From NCBI RefSeq assembly GCF_024679245.1, contig NC_090176.1, positions 44,358,086 to 44,422,085 of the forward strand: 64,000 bases of DNA. The letters are read 5' to 3'. The position numbers were made by a program, and so were the translations under genes. Below are positions 1-12,171 of the stretch, piece after piece. The DNA is from Pseudorasbora parva. Its lineage: Eukaryota > Chordata > Actinopteri > Cypriniformes > Gobionidae. The notes beneath the pieces are model-generated. The model saw only the letters and a list, made by a program, of their open reading frames with translations. It was not told where the DNA came from and did not search any database. Within the stretch, counting starts at the first letter, position 1. Each line of letters begins with the position of its first letter.

Positions 1-251
1 TTGTGAAGGTGAATGCATATACAAACATGCTCTCCGTTTAGGATTCGAAAAAATATAATCCAAGCCCCTTTGATGACGTGCATGATTACGTTACTGTTGA
101 TCATCTGTCCGTCATCGCCCACCCTGATGATTTCATTGGTCCAAACAGTTTCTGTTCGGAGATAATTACTCCTCTATGGAGCGAGGCCAGACCGAACTGC
201 CCGACCTAAAAAAATTGTGGGCGGGGCTAAGTTCGGCTGGCATCCAGGCTA
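1..251. mobile_element. Terminal fragment of an unclassified DNA repeat
   Basis: The stretch is GC-richer than its surroundings and ends in GCTGGCATCCAGGCTA, which read in reverse (TAGCCTGGATGCC...) resembles the terminus of the element at 15498 (CTAGCCTGACAAGCC). Only one end is present because the window starts inside it. The family assignment is a guess from terminus style. Confidence 0.3.
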
Positions 252-1289
252 AATTTTCTCAGTATTTTCTGCAAAACTCTACACAAAAATGTCTTAACCT
301 AATCATACTCTCATTCAGAAAACATAATATAATGAACTTAAGTGTCATACTGTGAACTCAAATAGCACACATTTATCCATGTGTAAACATTAAGTAGCAA
401 AACTGATGACACGCCAATCACAATCTCAGGATAATATAAAGAGGCCCACAGGGATAACAGTATGTGCTTTGGAAAATGAATCCTATTGGTGGGAGACAAA
501 GTGGAAGAGGAGGGAAAAATAAAAATTAAGAGGACGAGGTAACCCCCAACCCCCCATTCGTTCCAATTAAAATACAGAACTACATAGCTGACCATGTTCT
601 TGTGCATGGAATGACCATGAGGGCAGGCTCATCTACAGGGTTTTTATTCCACTTACACACAGTATAACTACTGTACACTACTTTAGATGAGAGAACTTTC
701 ACTATTATATTCACAGTAAATACTGTAGCACATGTTGGACACCCTCAAACTCATAATAGTCAAACTGATTTGTAAGCCAAGTACTTCTTACATGTAGTAT
801 TTTTTGTAGAACTGAGAGACGACTGACTAGGGAAGAACAGTATTTTGTTATAAGACTTAGAAGCTTCTCTAATGTGGTCAGTACTATAATGCAATTTTGC
901 AGAGGATGCATATTTTGTTTTTGTATTGCTGTACTGTAATTGACAGTATAATGTATTGTAGGGCATACTAGGCTCATATTCAAGTCTTTTGTATTTCAAC
1001 TTTTTTTTTTCTAGCTTTTTTCAATTACTGCAAGATCTCTTTACAGTAGTGTAATGAAAATAAACTTTTCATAAAGTTTATTGTTGAATTTCACTGACTC
1101 TTGCACAAAGACATTGAGCTGTTTTTGTAACAGTGTTATGAATTGATCTCTAGGCAGTGGACTAGTCTGTGTATTTGTTGTTTTGTGTGTCATCTGAGAC
1201 CAAGGTCTGATTCTGACAAAAGAGAATATGTTTTTGACTAAAATATTGGAATTTGAAATGAAAGTTTGAAGTTTGTACAAGCTGGTGTG
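252..1289. other. AT-rich stretch without recognisable genes
   Basis: Only short open frames of low-complexity composition occur on either strand. None has splice context or a recognisable domain. No clear repeat boundary was seen. Confidence 0.5.
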
Positions 1290-1472
1290 TACACTCTTAA
1301 AAATGCTGGGTTGTTTTAACCCAATGTTGGGTCAAATTTGGACTAACCCAGCAATTGGGTTGTTTTAACCCTGCGGTTGGGTTAAATATTTGCTTAAGAC
1401 AACCCAATTGCTGGGTTAGTCTATATTTGACCCAACTTTGGGTTATTTTTTACCCAGAATTTTTTAGTGTAG
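1290..1472. mobile_element. Palindromic MITE (hAT-like termini)
   Basis: The left end TACACTCTTAAAAATGCTGG and the reverse complement of the right end TACACTAAAAAATTCTGG match at most positions. The inner GGGTTGTTTTAACCCAA and TGACCCAACTTTGGGT blocks continue the symmetry, so nearly the whole 183 bp can fold back. There is no coding capacity. It is a non-autonomous DNA element; assignment to hAT rests only on the CACT-type terminus. Confidence 0.6.
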
Positions 1473-2537
1473 TTTTGAGATTTTGTTAAATTTTTGTTTC
1501 ATGAATTGTGTGTTAGCAATCAAGAAAAACTTTAAAACAAGGAAAAAAGATTTGTAAAATGTGCTAATGGATTAAGTCGTGGGAATGAATTGTCCATTCA
1601 TGACCATGATATACACCTTACGTTTTTTAATTGAATAATCATTTATTTAAATTAAGGATTGCTCAATCTTAAAATCACAGAAAATCGTAAAAAAGGCTTT
1701 TGTTGAGGGCACTTATGAGTAATATATATCTATTAATCTGTTTATTTTTTATGAATTACCTTCACCCACAAGTTTTAGTTAAGCAATGTCTCTAGTAGCA
1801 TCTGTACTGAATGGACTCACTCTATGAGTAACAGGCGTGACGTTTCCATCAAATCCACTGGAGTGTAACCATCTGGCCATAGCAGAGAGACTCACACACC
1901 TCAAATCACCCAGACTAGGAACTGCAGGAAATGAGCTCACAGTCCGACTGATGGCTGACGTTTCATGAAAAAGTGCATGAACATTTCTGAATTCCTTTCA
2001 TTTCATCAATGAATTATTTAAAGTTCTCTTACAGAGAATGATCAGGAGCCACATTTTCTGGAATGTGTACGTCATTTACTTTTATCCAGTGTCTTTTTAA
2101 GGACAACCCCTTATAGAGTTCTTTGCTTAAGAACACATTAACTGAAATTAAACCATCAACTTGAGATTCACTGACTTTGTCCTCTTAGCAGCCATTAGGT
2201 CAAAACCTATACATCTCAACACACACAAATGAGATTTAATAAGAAGGATTTCTAGTGAATTTTCATTTATGGGTGTTTTCATACTTTTTTATGTCAGTTA
2301 GCTTCAGAGATATGATTATCCCCATATGGGATCCCCTTCCTAAAGTAGCTATGTCTTCCTACTGTGTAAAATATATTATACATGACATCATAAAGTCATG
2401 TTGTTTTAAAAATGGCTGAAACATATAAAAGTAGGCTTTTAACCTAAGCTAAAATAAGTGACTAAAATTTACATGAACTGTTGAAATTGTATCTTTATAA
2501 GTATCTTTATAATTTACTTTGATGTCCATTTGGAACA
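1473..2537. other. AT-rich intergenic DNA
   Basis: No open frame, splice-supported exon or repeat boundary could be defended in this stretch. Confidence 0.45.
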
Positions 2538-2579
2538 TATACAACAATCAGGCATAACATTATGACCTAATATTGTGTT

Positions 2580-3330
2580 GCTTGTCACCCTTTTGCAGGC
2601 AAAAAAAAGTCAACACCTCAAACTCATTGTTGTGCTCCTTAAAGCTACACTGTGTGATATTTTCCCCCATCTAGCGGTGAAGCTTGAATTTACGGGTATG
2701 TCCCTCTTGGGCTAATGTACTTTCAAGATGAAGGGGCAACATGGCGACCGGCATTCCAACCCCTCACCCGTATGTATTTTCAATGGCATATTACAAACTT
2801 ACGAGAATACTTTATAACTTGAAAGAAGTAAATATACATTAATGAGCACATATATTTTTGAAAGAACTAAGTGTTTTTAGCTAAGAATAAACTAAAAAAG
2901 TTACACAGTGTAGCTTTAAACAATTCCTAAACAATTTTTGCTTTGTGGCAGGATGCATTATCCTGCTGAAAGAAGCCACAGTCACCAGGGAATATTGTTT
3001 CCATTAAAGGGTGTACATGGTCTGCAACAATACTTAGGTAGGTGGTACATGTCAAAGTAACATCCACATGGATGGCAAGACCCAAGGTTTCCCAGCAGAA
3101 CATTGACCAAAGCATCAAACTGCCTCTGCCAGCTTGCCTTCTTCCCATAGTGCATCCTTGTGCCACGTGTTCCCCAGGTAAGCGACGCACACGAACCTGG
3201 CCATCCACGTGATGTAAAAGATTCATCAGATCAGACCACCTTCCAATACTCCGTGGTCCAGTTTTGATGCTCACATGCCCACTGTTAGCGCTTTCGGCGG
3301 TGGACAGGGGTCAGCATGGGCACCCTGACT
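2580..3330 (-). pseudogene. Tc1-like transposase remnant, interrupted
   Basis: The longest intact piece is 2927-3274 (115 codons). It contains GSLMLWSMFCWETLG and the segment around the second catalytic aspartate, FFQQDNASCHKA, which is diagnostic of Tc1 DDE transposases that cut and paste their own element. Directly after it comes a TAG stop, where the family normally has a glutamine codon. A few codons later the reading is broken by a 281-bp MITE inserted at TTAA, and the frame then continues past the MITE (…EHNNEFEVLT near 2610-2640). The third catalytic acidic residue and C-terminus are degraded. The N-terminal DNA-binding half is also broken by frameshifts beyond 3330. It is not functional. 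Confidence 0.8.
2639..2919. mobile_element. TTAA MITE nested in Tc1 element
   Basis: The ends are TTAAAGCTACACTGTGT and its reverse complement ACACAGTGTAGCTTTAA, a perfect 17-bp inverted repeat including the TTAA. TTAA duplications are shared by the piggyBac and Kolobok superfamilies. There is no coding capacity. A second copy lies at 46636-46873. Confidence 0.8.
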
Positions 3331-3651
3331 GGTCTGAGGCTATGCAGTCACATATGCAACAAACTGCGATGCCCTGTGTATTCTGACACCTTTCTGTCAG
3401 AACCAGAATTAACTTCTTGAGTAAATTGCTTACCACTGTTAATTACTTGGACCACTGCAGACTGGGAACACTCAGCTCTGACCCAGTTGTTTAGCCATCA
3501 CAATTTGGCCTTTGTCAAACTCACTCAAATCCTTGCGCTTCCTGCTTTTAACACATTATCTTTGAGGACAAACTGTTCACTTGCAGCCTGATATATCCCA
3601 CCTGCTAACAGGTGCAGTGATGAAGATATTCTGTTATTCACTTCATCTGTT

Positions 3652-4639
3652 TTGTAATTGGCCAGTCTTTATCAAACTCAGATTTTTTTCCTGAATTGTC
3701 AGTGGGTCTCTAGCTCTCCCTAGTGGCTCCCAGGGATCAGTTCTGGATTTACACGGGGATAAGTCAATTATTTCAATTATGTGGTGAATTAACACTTTAG
3801 GTTTATTTGATCTTGACAAGAAAAAACTCTTTGTCAGTGTCAACTCAAACATACTGCTCTTCCTGTTGATTTTTATGATCCAAGAACTTGAGTAGGTTGT
3901 AATGAGTGTATCATCTGTTTGAAAACCAGCCACTGGATTCAGACGTGTGATAATGCGAGTTCTTCATAATTGAATGCTTTTACTGGATAACCATAGCAAT
4001 CAATGTTTTTCTTACACTATCGCAGAAACAATTGTACTTTTTTGAGCCTTGAAAGGATTTTATCGAGTGTCTGGTCCTTTTCTTTTCCATGGTAACAAAA
4101 AAATGTTCTCACAGGTCTGATTGAACTGTCACAAGCAAATTAAATTCCCTGCTAACGGTCTGCAATGCCTATGCATTTCGTGTGAATTATTGTCAGAAAA
4201 AGGGTGTGGTTTACTAAGAATCAGTTGCACACCTGATAGCCAAGTGTTTTTTTTTAATTATTATTTATTTATTTATATATTTTACATGATTTCTGCATTT
4301 TTAGCATACAATTCACTAAAGGAATTGTTTAAATCAGGTAACAGCACAATTTTCATAGCAAAATACTTGACTCAACAGCTAGATTCCCTTGCTTTAATAT
4401 AATTTAATGATTTGTTTTAAAATAAAATTCTAGTGAAGTTTAAGCAGCACATCGTTAGTTGCTGCAAGCTTAATTTGTACAGACAGAAATATGCCTGGTG
4501 CAGTGCTAAACCAGCATAGATCTGAAGTTAGTTAAGCAATATTAGTAGTTAATATTGACATTGACATATTGACACCTTCTTGCCAGTTAGCTTTACCAAC
4601 GTAAATAATTTGAAAACACTTAGTCTCTCAGAACAACAC
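3652..4639. other. Gene-free AT-rich DNA
   Basis: Open frames at 3643-3933 (-) and 4121-4402 (+) lack recognisable domains, codon structure or splice context. Nothing else was seen. Confidence 0.45.
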
Positions 4640-4795
4640 ACAATAGGGTATTTTATTCCTGAATGAAACATTTCTGAATTAATCATTTGAATGAACAAAT
4701 CATCTCAATCATTTGTTCCATTTCTGAATGAATCAGTGTGTTTGAACAAATCATTTGAGTGAATGATTCAATGACTCTCATAAAAACACTTGCTG

Positions 4796-5110
4796 TGTCT
4801 GAAATCGCATACTCTCAAGTAGGTATTTATTTTTAATAAGTAAATATTTAGCAACTGCTTCTGTATAGTATGAAAGTTTGTAGCATGAATGTGATCCATA
4901 TGTCCTAAATTCACTATGTTGTCATTATCAGCATCAGTTGCGGTGCTTTACTGCCATTCACAAATCCTCTCCTGTTGCCTCATGGGATGATAAAATGTCT
5001 AAAGTGAAAGGCTGTGCCCAAAATCGCATACTCTCGAGTAGGTATATATTATAAATAATTTGCAACCGCTACAGTATACAGTGTATAGTGTGTAGTAATA
5101 ATGTAATCAG
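4796..5110 (+). repeat. Two direct copies of a degenerate repeat end
   Basis: AAATCGCATACTCTCAAGTA at about 4802 recurs as AAATCGCATACTCTCGAGTA at about 5022. In each case it is followed by GGTAT and an AT-rich stretch with TATAGTATG or TATAGTGTG words. Similar TATAGTATG-rich termini belong to fish DNA transposons. The two copies are probably partial insertions or the two ends of one rearranged element. Confidence 0.4.
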
Positions 5111-5170
5111 TAAAGACTTAGTATAAAGAAAGAGGAAGTTAGAAATGGTTTTATGTTTTAGATTTTACCT

Positions 5171-5248
5171 TATATACCCGAATATAAGGCAAGGTTTTAC
5201 TGTCCTAAAAATAGGCTGGAAAATGGATCGTCTTATATTCGCGATATA
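5171..5248. repeat. Short inverted repeat around CGAATATAAG
   Basis: TATATACCCGAATATAAGGC at the left is complementary, with few mismatches, to CGTCTTATATTCGCGATATA at the right, leaving a loop of roughly 40 bases. It is probably a piece of an interspersed repeat. Confidence 0.4.
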
Positions 5249-5574
5249 GACAAAATCACATATCTATTAAACTGACGATAACAAGGTCACAGTAGCTGCA
5301 TTGCCATTACAGAGTTGGGAAAAACTTTTGCGATATTTCTTAAATGTCGAGAAAAAAAATGTTGAGAAATGACAGCGTTTCCATAGCTGCAGTTATGCGA
5401 CTATATATTACTTTCCTCTCGCGATAGGTCAGTCCAAAATGATGGCACTTGGTAGGTTTGTATATCCCATCTATCACACTAGCCATTATTTTTATTGGAA
5501 GGAGACATATGTGTTATCCAAGAATTAATGGCAAGGAAAGCCCCTTAGTGTAGACTTAAGCGGCACGGATATGA

Positions 5575-5601
5575 GGTGTGTGTGTGTGTGTGTGTGTGTG
5601 T
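5575..5601. repeat. (GT)n microsatellite
   Basis: About 13 uninterrupted GT units. Confidence 0.9.
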
Positions 5602-7234
5602 CAGATCTGCTTCAAGGTCTTCATGATAATGTAGCATTTCTGTGTTTAGAATGCAGTATTACTGTAATCCTATATGGTCTTTTATGAGTTTAATAAAGAA
5701 CTCCGTCTCGTCTTCTCTCCAAACCGAACCCGTTATCTGTAAAGAATGATCGACTTTTACGCGCGCCAGGTTGACGCATATAGAGTAGAGCGAAATGTTT
5801 GAATTTGCATGTTAACTCAAGTTTTTATCACTTTCGTTATTTTGGCTAGATATTTCGTTTGATGGGCATTTGAACTGAATTTAGAAATGCTTTGGAAAAG
5901 AAAAAATTGGCATTTAATAAACGAAATAATTTTTTTGAAATGGAGACAGCGTTTGGAGTGAGTGCATGCAAAATAATTAGTTCCCTGAGTCCACAAATAA
6001 AAATAGACAGTTTATAGTTTATAATTATGCCTTGAACTACGTTATTTTGATGAGTTAAAGCCATGTAAAAACATATGTTGTCATAACAAACATTGAAGAA
6101 ATCGGTTAAATAAATGATTGAATGACACACTCATTTAAGATAGTAATGTGTTGCCACCTTCTGGTATTACAATGTAACCTGCAGAAAGAGTCACTGAAAA
6201 ATATCCCTTGTTGTTTTTTATTAAATAGCAGAATAAAAGGCTTTAAATTTTTTTTACATTTAATAATTCTAAAAATAATAAAAACAATTCTTCCACTAAG
6301 TAAAACATTTAATTAGTTCAACATATTCTATAGACATATAATATGTGGCCACAGGTGTATGTTTGCAATGGCTTTAAACATGGCTCAATAAGTCAGAGTT
6401 TAGAAAAACTATCCGTTTTATAAATGAGGTTTTGCAGTATATTTTATCACCTGCAGGCTTTAGTACATTTTTCCTGTGAGATGTTTAGCCATTGACCCCA
6501 GCTGCAAAAGCTCAGTCGGACACAGTTGTTTCTGCAGACGAGAAGTGAAATTTTAATCGAGGCGATCAGGGTCACACCTGCCGCTCGTATGTAGCCACAT
6601 ATAAAACCTTAAACAACACACTAACACACACATCAATAACACAATTGCGCATGTAGGTTATTTAGGATGGACCTATGTTTACACACGCAAATCTTCCGCT
6701 CTTCTGTTCGGTGGTGTGCATCAGCCTCCACTGAAGAGAAATTGTGGGCAATAACATTTGACATTACGGATAAATAGCTTTGCAGGGAATTTTCTGAATG
6801 TATCTCTATGGCAACCTGTAAAACCCAATTTCACCGACACTGAATCATAAATTAGGCCGTAATTGTCGTGTCCACCCAACTGCTCACTCTCACCATATTT
6901 AGTCACACATGCTACCACATTCTCACACTTTTCTGTTATGTCTCTTTCGCCATCCTGCTTTTTTTGTTCTTCTTTTGGTGTACTGCCATACAAGCACACT
7001 TCAAGCAGAATTAGAGGGGAATTCACTAAGAATTAAACATTCTTGCTGATAGCAACATTTATTTGAAAGCAATGTCTATATTGTTTTAGAGCCCGTTTAA
7101 GCAAAGGGATTATGCAAATCGGGTAACGGTTCAAATGGACCCTTACAATCTATAATGAACATAATTTGCATGCCAGTCTTGCAGTCCTAAGTGCACAATT
7201 AGAGGGACTGTCCAGCATTTATCCTTTACTCTTT
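5602..7234. other. AT-rich stretch, nothing recognised
   Basis: Several short open frames exist, the longest 6721-7026 on the minus strand. None matches a family I recognise or has convincing exon borders. Confidence 0.4.
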
Positions 7235-7925
7235 AGTTCTGTAAAGCCTAACATAGTAAGAGTGAGTTCACATTTGTAATTCGGTTTGTTTGGTTCATGG
7301 TCCGGACCAAAAAACAAAAACAAAACATATAGTGCTGGTCCGCTTAGTGTTCACACTGGCATTTTTAACAGCGAACCTAAAGTTACTGAACCAATGGCAT
7401 AGGGATACAGTCACAACCTGATTGGTTGGTTTTTGTAACGAATATTCAAAACAATGCTGTGTGCTGGATTAAACGCGATCATTTTACGCGAGAATGGTTT
7501 TATTTTTACCAGCTGAGAACTCACAAAGAGCTCATAAAATGTTCAAAACAGCAGCAGAATTTCATCTGTTGCAGAAACGAAGATCTGCTGCAAAAGAGAC
7601 GGCAGTTCTGTCGTCTGCATGGGCAACACAGGTCCTTTGATGAGAAGAACCATATGCTTTTTGTGCAATTTTTCTAGCATTTTCAAAACATGCTTGTCAG
7701 ACCAAATATGATGAGGCACTTTACCTCCTCGTTGCTTCACGTTTGCCATCTACTCAGTCTGGATACACCGATCTTTCCGCGTCGTCAAATCAGCTGACTT
7801 TATCATCGCATCCTGTGACATTATGTTCTGCTTTTCGTTTACATGCCTTTGGTCCGAGTTGCATTGATATATCAATCAAACCGTACCAGAGTTAGTTTAG
7901 AAGCAGACCGAGACCCATCTTTTTA
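7235..7925 (-). mobile_element. Truncated Harbinger-like element fragment
   Basis: The fragment begins with GAGTGAGTTCACATTTGTAA followed by repeated GGTCCGGACC and GGTCCG words, a style seen at PIF/Harbinger ends. A minus-strand frame (7543-7749, 68 codons, starting MANVKQRGGKVPHHIWSDK) has the tryptophan and basic pattern that could be the start of a Myb/SANT-like protein encoded by such elements, but it is too short to prove. The right terminus was not found; the segment ends where another repeat begins. Confidence 0.35.
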
Positions 7926-8360
7926 GTGGTCTCGTCTTGATTCATGATTTGGATCGCGTGTCAAACTGCTGAAATCACGTGACACTGGCGATCCGAATCA
8001 TTGATCGATTCACTGATTCACGACCGTTTGAATCTTTATTTGAGGTTTGAAAACAAACATGGAAGAGAAGACAATGCTGAATAAAGTAGTAGTTTTTGCT
8101 ATTTTTGGACCTATTTTCGATGCTTCAAGAGATTCTAACTAACTAACTGATGTCACATATGGACTACTTTGATGATGTTTTTATTCCCTTTCTGGACATG
8201 GACAGTATAGTGTGCATACACTTGCATACGCTCTCAGACTAAATAATAAATATCTTAAACTGTGTTCTGAAGATGAACGGAGGTCTGACGGGTGAGGAAC
8301 GACATTAGGGTGAGTCATTAATGACATCAGTTTCATTTTTGGGTGAACGTACCCTTTAAG
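7926..8360 (+). repeat. Interspersed repeat family A, copy 1
   Basis: This copy shares long blocks with 14487-15060, 15075-15385, 26290-26700, 53605-53690 and 54560-55003. Shared words are TCACGTGAC, GATCCGAATCA, ACATATGGACTACTTTGATG, TCTGGACATGGAC and the end CATTAGGGTGAGTCATTAAT followed by GGGTGAAC...CCCTTTAA. There is no open frame of note. It is a non-autonomous repeat whose superfamily I cannot assign. Confidence 0.7.
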
Positions 8361-8424
8361 AGTAAGTTAGCGGATAACCTCAACTTTCGGTTCCAAAAAT
8401 GAAGGTTACCTTTAGGGTATGTAA

Positions 8425-10146
8425 GGGTGTTTTCACACTTGGTCCTTTTTTTCAGGGGTCTGAGCGTGGTTCGCAGGATTTTTGGCCCATATGTGAACAC
8501 TCCAAATGATCTCAGAACCCTTTAAAGCGAACCGACCTGAGACCATCTCGGGAGGTGGTCTGGGTACAGTTCGATCTCATCATCACGGTTCGCTAAAAAC
8601 ACGCAGTCTGAACACAAACCGCTCTGGGCTTACTTGGTTTTTCTGTTTGTGAATTCCAATGTAGTTCGGTCGTCAGATGCCTCCTTATAAATCGACTTTT
8701 CATCATGGCTGATTCTTCTGACAAATCTGTACAAATTATTAATTCACAACTTAAACTTGTTTATTGCAATTTCAACCGCTTCTGAACGCGCCTTGCCTGT
8801 TTAATATGGTGTTACCATCGTACACACCTGAAGCGCATGCACAGAAGCCAGCCGTCACAGCGCGTGTCCTAAACGGAATCTTTACCGTCTTACTACATTT
8901 ATTTTAAAGTTTCACATAAACAGGTTGTTTTGTCTTAAGTAAATGTAAACATCTGCATTACTAGCCTGATATAAGAATCAGTGGAGTATGTCATACAGTG
9001 AAGAATATGCAGTTTTATTTTGTCATGTGATTATTCCATTTCTTACTTTAATGGTGTTTTTAGGCATACTTGCACTTTGCCTGGAAAATGTTAAGCAGTT
9101 TATTTAATTTGCATCTTTCTTTTATTATTTTATTGTATTGCTTATTTTTTGAATGCTAATGTGTAATGTTCAGTGTTGCCACAGTAAATTGGAAAAAGTC
9201 ATCTGATTACTGATTACTCCTTAAAAAGTAACTTAGTTACTTTACAGATTACTTGATTTTAAAAGTAACTAAGTAAGATTAGAAGTAAATTTATTAGTTA
9301 CGTTCAGCAGTTTTCCGACAACCCCCCCAGCCGTCTCAACATAGAAATGACAACCGTTTTTGCCAACACTCACTTTATTGTAAGTGCATTTTTAACAGTA
9401 ATGTCAGCAATGCATCTCCTGACATTTTAAGTAAAAAATTACAAAATATTTCCAGAAAAAATACTCTCCAGAGACACAAGAAAAAGCAAAAAATATATAT
9501 TTTTTATTTTTTACTAAGGAAAATAACTAAATAACTCACAGTGACTTGGATAAATTACTTTAATCTGATCACTGATTTGGAAATAGTAACGTGTTAGATT
9601 AATCGTTACTGGAAAAAAGTAGTCAGATTAGAGTAATGCGTTACTGGTGTTATCATTGCCTTCTGCAATAAAATAAACATGAATCAATCAAGGAAAACAA
9701 TTCCAAATAAATGCTAGTTACAAAGGTGGATGAGTGTGTAGTATTGCAAAAAAGTATTGTATTTTTGTGTAAAAAGATAAACTACTTAATTCAACAGCAT
9801 TTGTAGCGATGCCATCAAAAATAATAATAATCTTTACAAACAAATATATTGGTTACTGAGGAACAAACGATGTAAGCGAATGGGATCAAATGTTGAAGGC
9901 CATGGGGTCAGCCATCAAACAATGATGGACTAGATCTAAAAAGCATCAGTCTGAACACAAAGGGGTCTGAGACCACATTCCTACTAAAGTGGACTAAAAA
10001 AGGGTCTGAATCCTCTTTCAGTTACAGGGACAGTGTGAACGTGAAGACAACTGAGTCCTTTTTTTACTTGGTTTACCTCTTGGTCCACTTGAAGGAGTCT
10101 AAGTATTTTTTTTTTTTTTAAAGAGAACCGAAGTGTGAAAATACCC
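8425..10146. mobile_element. PIF/Harbinger-like element with TAA duplication
   Basis: The left end GGGTGTTTTCACACTTGG and the reverse complement of the right end GGGTATTTTCACACTTCGG are inverted copies. They are flanked by TAA at 8422-8424 and 10147-10149, the TWA duplication typical of PIF/Harbinger. Repeated GGGTCTGA and GAACC motifs lie inside both ends. No transposase frame was recognised, so this 1722-bp copy is non-autonomous and is itself interrupted by another repeat (9171-9654). Confidence 0.7.
9171..9654. mobile_element. Nested hAT-like MITE rich in GTAACT words
   Basis: Left segments (AGTAACTTAGTTACTTT, TGATTACTGATTACTCC) are mirrored by right segments (AGTAACGTGTTAGATTAATC, GTAATGCGTTACTGG). 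A CAGTGTTGCCA start and a TATCATTGCC end are near-inverted. Such GTAACGCGTTACT-type MITEs are abundant in fish and usually classed as hAT. The exact ends are uncertain. Confidence 0.55.
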
Positions 10147-10149
10147 TAA

Positions 10150-11672
10150 GTAACCATGGCAACTCACTCTTTGAACATAACCTGCTCTAGAGCAGCTCAT
10201 GATTCAGGGTTAGTTTGCTTAAGAGGTATTTAGACGTGTTTTATATAATTAATATAGTAATTAATATAATTAAAGTAGTTTCAGTTATATAATATACAAT
10301 ATTATATTAATTCTAAAGAATTATAATAATGTAAGGCCGCCCAAATCGTCCCAATGGAGGCTAACGATCGGCGGGTGAAGGTCGCTGCGCGTTCGTCTTT
10401 TCAGCGGGGAAAAGGGGATTTTATTCCAATTCCTCATTATCTGACTCCATTTAATGATAATTTAGAATTTAGGTTAGAATGCCAATTGGTTATTTGGTCA
10501 TTCATTTTTAATAGTTTAAGTACACATTTAATTATTCTGTTTAACCCTTTGTTGAAATTATACCCAACCTGAATAATTCCAGAGCAAGTCAGAATCAATC
10601 AAAGTGTAACAATTTATTTAACAGTCAGGTAAATGTATAAAGCCAATTACATAGTCAATTCAAAGATAATCCATATATAACATCAAATACTCTGAAGTAA
10701 AGAATGAAATGTATACCTGACTTCTGAAAATTACATAATGCTGGCTATCTTGAGACATCCAACATTACGGGCTGACCGGTTTAAAGTGTCAAGCCCTGAG
10801 CTCTTTGTAACATTCCCCTAAATACCCAGAAACAAATGCACAAACCCTTTGAAGTGTAAACACTAGTTCACAATGGGAATTTGCATTGATTGATTGATCA
10901 AGACTTGTGTTGATGTAAAGGCCAAATGGCTGAAAGCCACACCCACCAAACTAAGACAAGATATCTCTAATCTCTTAAAACATTGATTATGTTTTGGTTA
11001 ACTTCTGTGAGGATGAGATCTTTGTACCAGTCGCACTGAGACATTTCAAATGATATCAAACACATATAATACTGTATCGTGTGGATTGACATTGTAAGAG
11101 AGAGATTTTGGGTGTATTTTCAGTGATCTCAGCATGAGAGAGGGAAGGGATTGGGGGAGAGGGGGTCAACAGGGAAAGATGTAGATTAGCTGATAGTGAG
11201 GTGAGACTTGCGTCTCCAGTTGTGCATGAAGGATAGTTCAGATGTTAATCTCCGTTATTTTCGTTTTTGGAACCAGCATACCTCGAGTAAGCAAGGTTTG
11301 GGTTCCTCAACCAAGAGTTCAGGGTATATGTGACGGTAAGTTAACCTTGCTTTCCGGAATACACCACAAGTTTTTATGGTAATTTATTGATCACAACAAA
11401 AATAACTTTCATTGTATTTTTAAAAAAGCCTTTCGATTGATTACTTTTTTGTAGTTTACCTGTAGATTAACTGTCTTTGTAGTAGGGAAAAACTAAATAG
11501 ACTAAGTCATTAGGCTTGTTCTACATAGCTGATAAACGATTGGCCGGATTCACCGCATGACAGCGATCACGTGTGTTTCATGTTTATTCTAAAACCTTCA
11601 GTTCCACTAATGCTCACAAATCCATGTTTTTATCGGTTGCATCCAGCCGCAGCCGATGTCGAACACACCTAA
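10150..11672. other. Unassigned DNA, possibly old repeat
   Basis: An AT-rich part (10230-10330) is followed by a GC-richer block from 10333 (GGCCGCCC, GGCGGGTGAAGG). No paired termini, long open frame or splice-supported exon was found. The small frame at 10354-10572 has no recognisable content. Confidence 0.4.
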
Positions 11673-12171
11673 TGTCACGGTTTTGGGTTTTTTCATGTGA
11701 TCCGTCCATGTCCTCCATTGTCATGTCATTCCCTTGTCCTCATGTGTTATGTTGTCATTGGTTGTTTTTGTCATGTGTTCTCAGTTCTGTTCTGTCATTG
11801 GTTCGTTTTCGTGATTGTTCACAGGTGTGTCTTGTTTAGTCATTAGTCCTTGTGTATTTAGCCCCCATGTTTGCCTTTTTCCCTAAGTATTTCCCTAAGT
11901 ATGTCTAGTATTGTTCTTGGGTGCGTCTCACTCAGCTCCCAGTTCATTAGTCAGGGCACTGATCAGAGTCAGCCCATTGACTTATGTCCTGATCAGTGTC
12001 CTGACACTGAACCAGGGAGCTGATTGAGACACAACCCTTGTAACCATTGCTGGTGAGTTCCATGTCACTTGTTTATGCCATGCCATTGGATTTCTGTTCA
12101 CGTTCCGGAATGGATTAAAATAAAGCTGCACCTGGGTTCTATCAACTTGCCTGCAGTGGAATACTGTTACA
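11673..12171 (+). mobile_element. Solo LTR (Gypsy-like)
   Basis: The stretch starts with TGTCACGG and ends with ACTGTTACA, so it has the TG...CA ends of an LTR. It holds a promoter-like TATTTAGCCCCC at about 11857 and an AATAAA polyadenylation signal at about 12119 followed by GCTGCACC. No primer-binding site, coding region or second LTR is adjacent. Subtracting the nested MITE, the LTR is about 380 bp. No clean 5-bp duplication was seen, so the assignment rests on internal organisation and general likeness to fish Gypsy LTRs. Confidence 0.55.
11919..12037. mobile_element. Small palindromic MITE inside the solo LTR
   Basis: GGGTGCGTCTCACTCAGCTC at the left is matched by the reverse complement of the right end, GGGTTGTGTCTCAATCAGCT. 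Complementarity continues inward through the CACTGATCAG blocks. The 119-bp unit has no coding capacity and interrupts the LTR sequence. Confidence 0.7.

Larger units (their letters stand above)
2540..3651 (-). mobile_element. Degenerate Tc1-like transposon
   Basis: The left end carries AATCAGGCATAACATTATGA, typical of one group of fish Tc1 elements. The right end near 3630-3651 keeps the matching subterminal TTATTCACTTCATCTG, but its outermost inverted repeat is lost. Transposase remnants read on the minus strand between. A TTAA MITE (2639-2919) sits inside. Boundaries are approximate because only one full terminus remains. Confidence 0.75.

Noticed and set aside
6721..7026. 101-codon minus-strand frame with scattered cysteines
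   Set aside because: It looks superficially protein-like, but I could not match it to a family or find splice sites that join it to anything.
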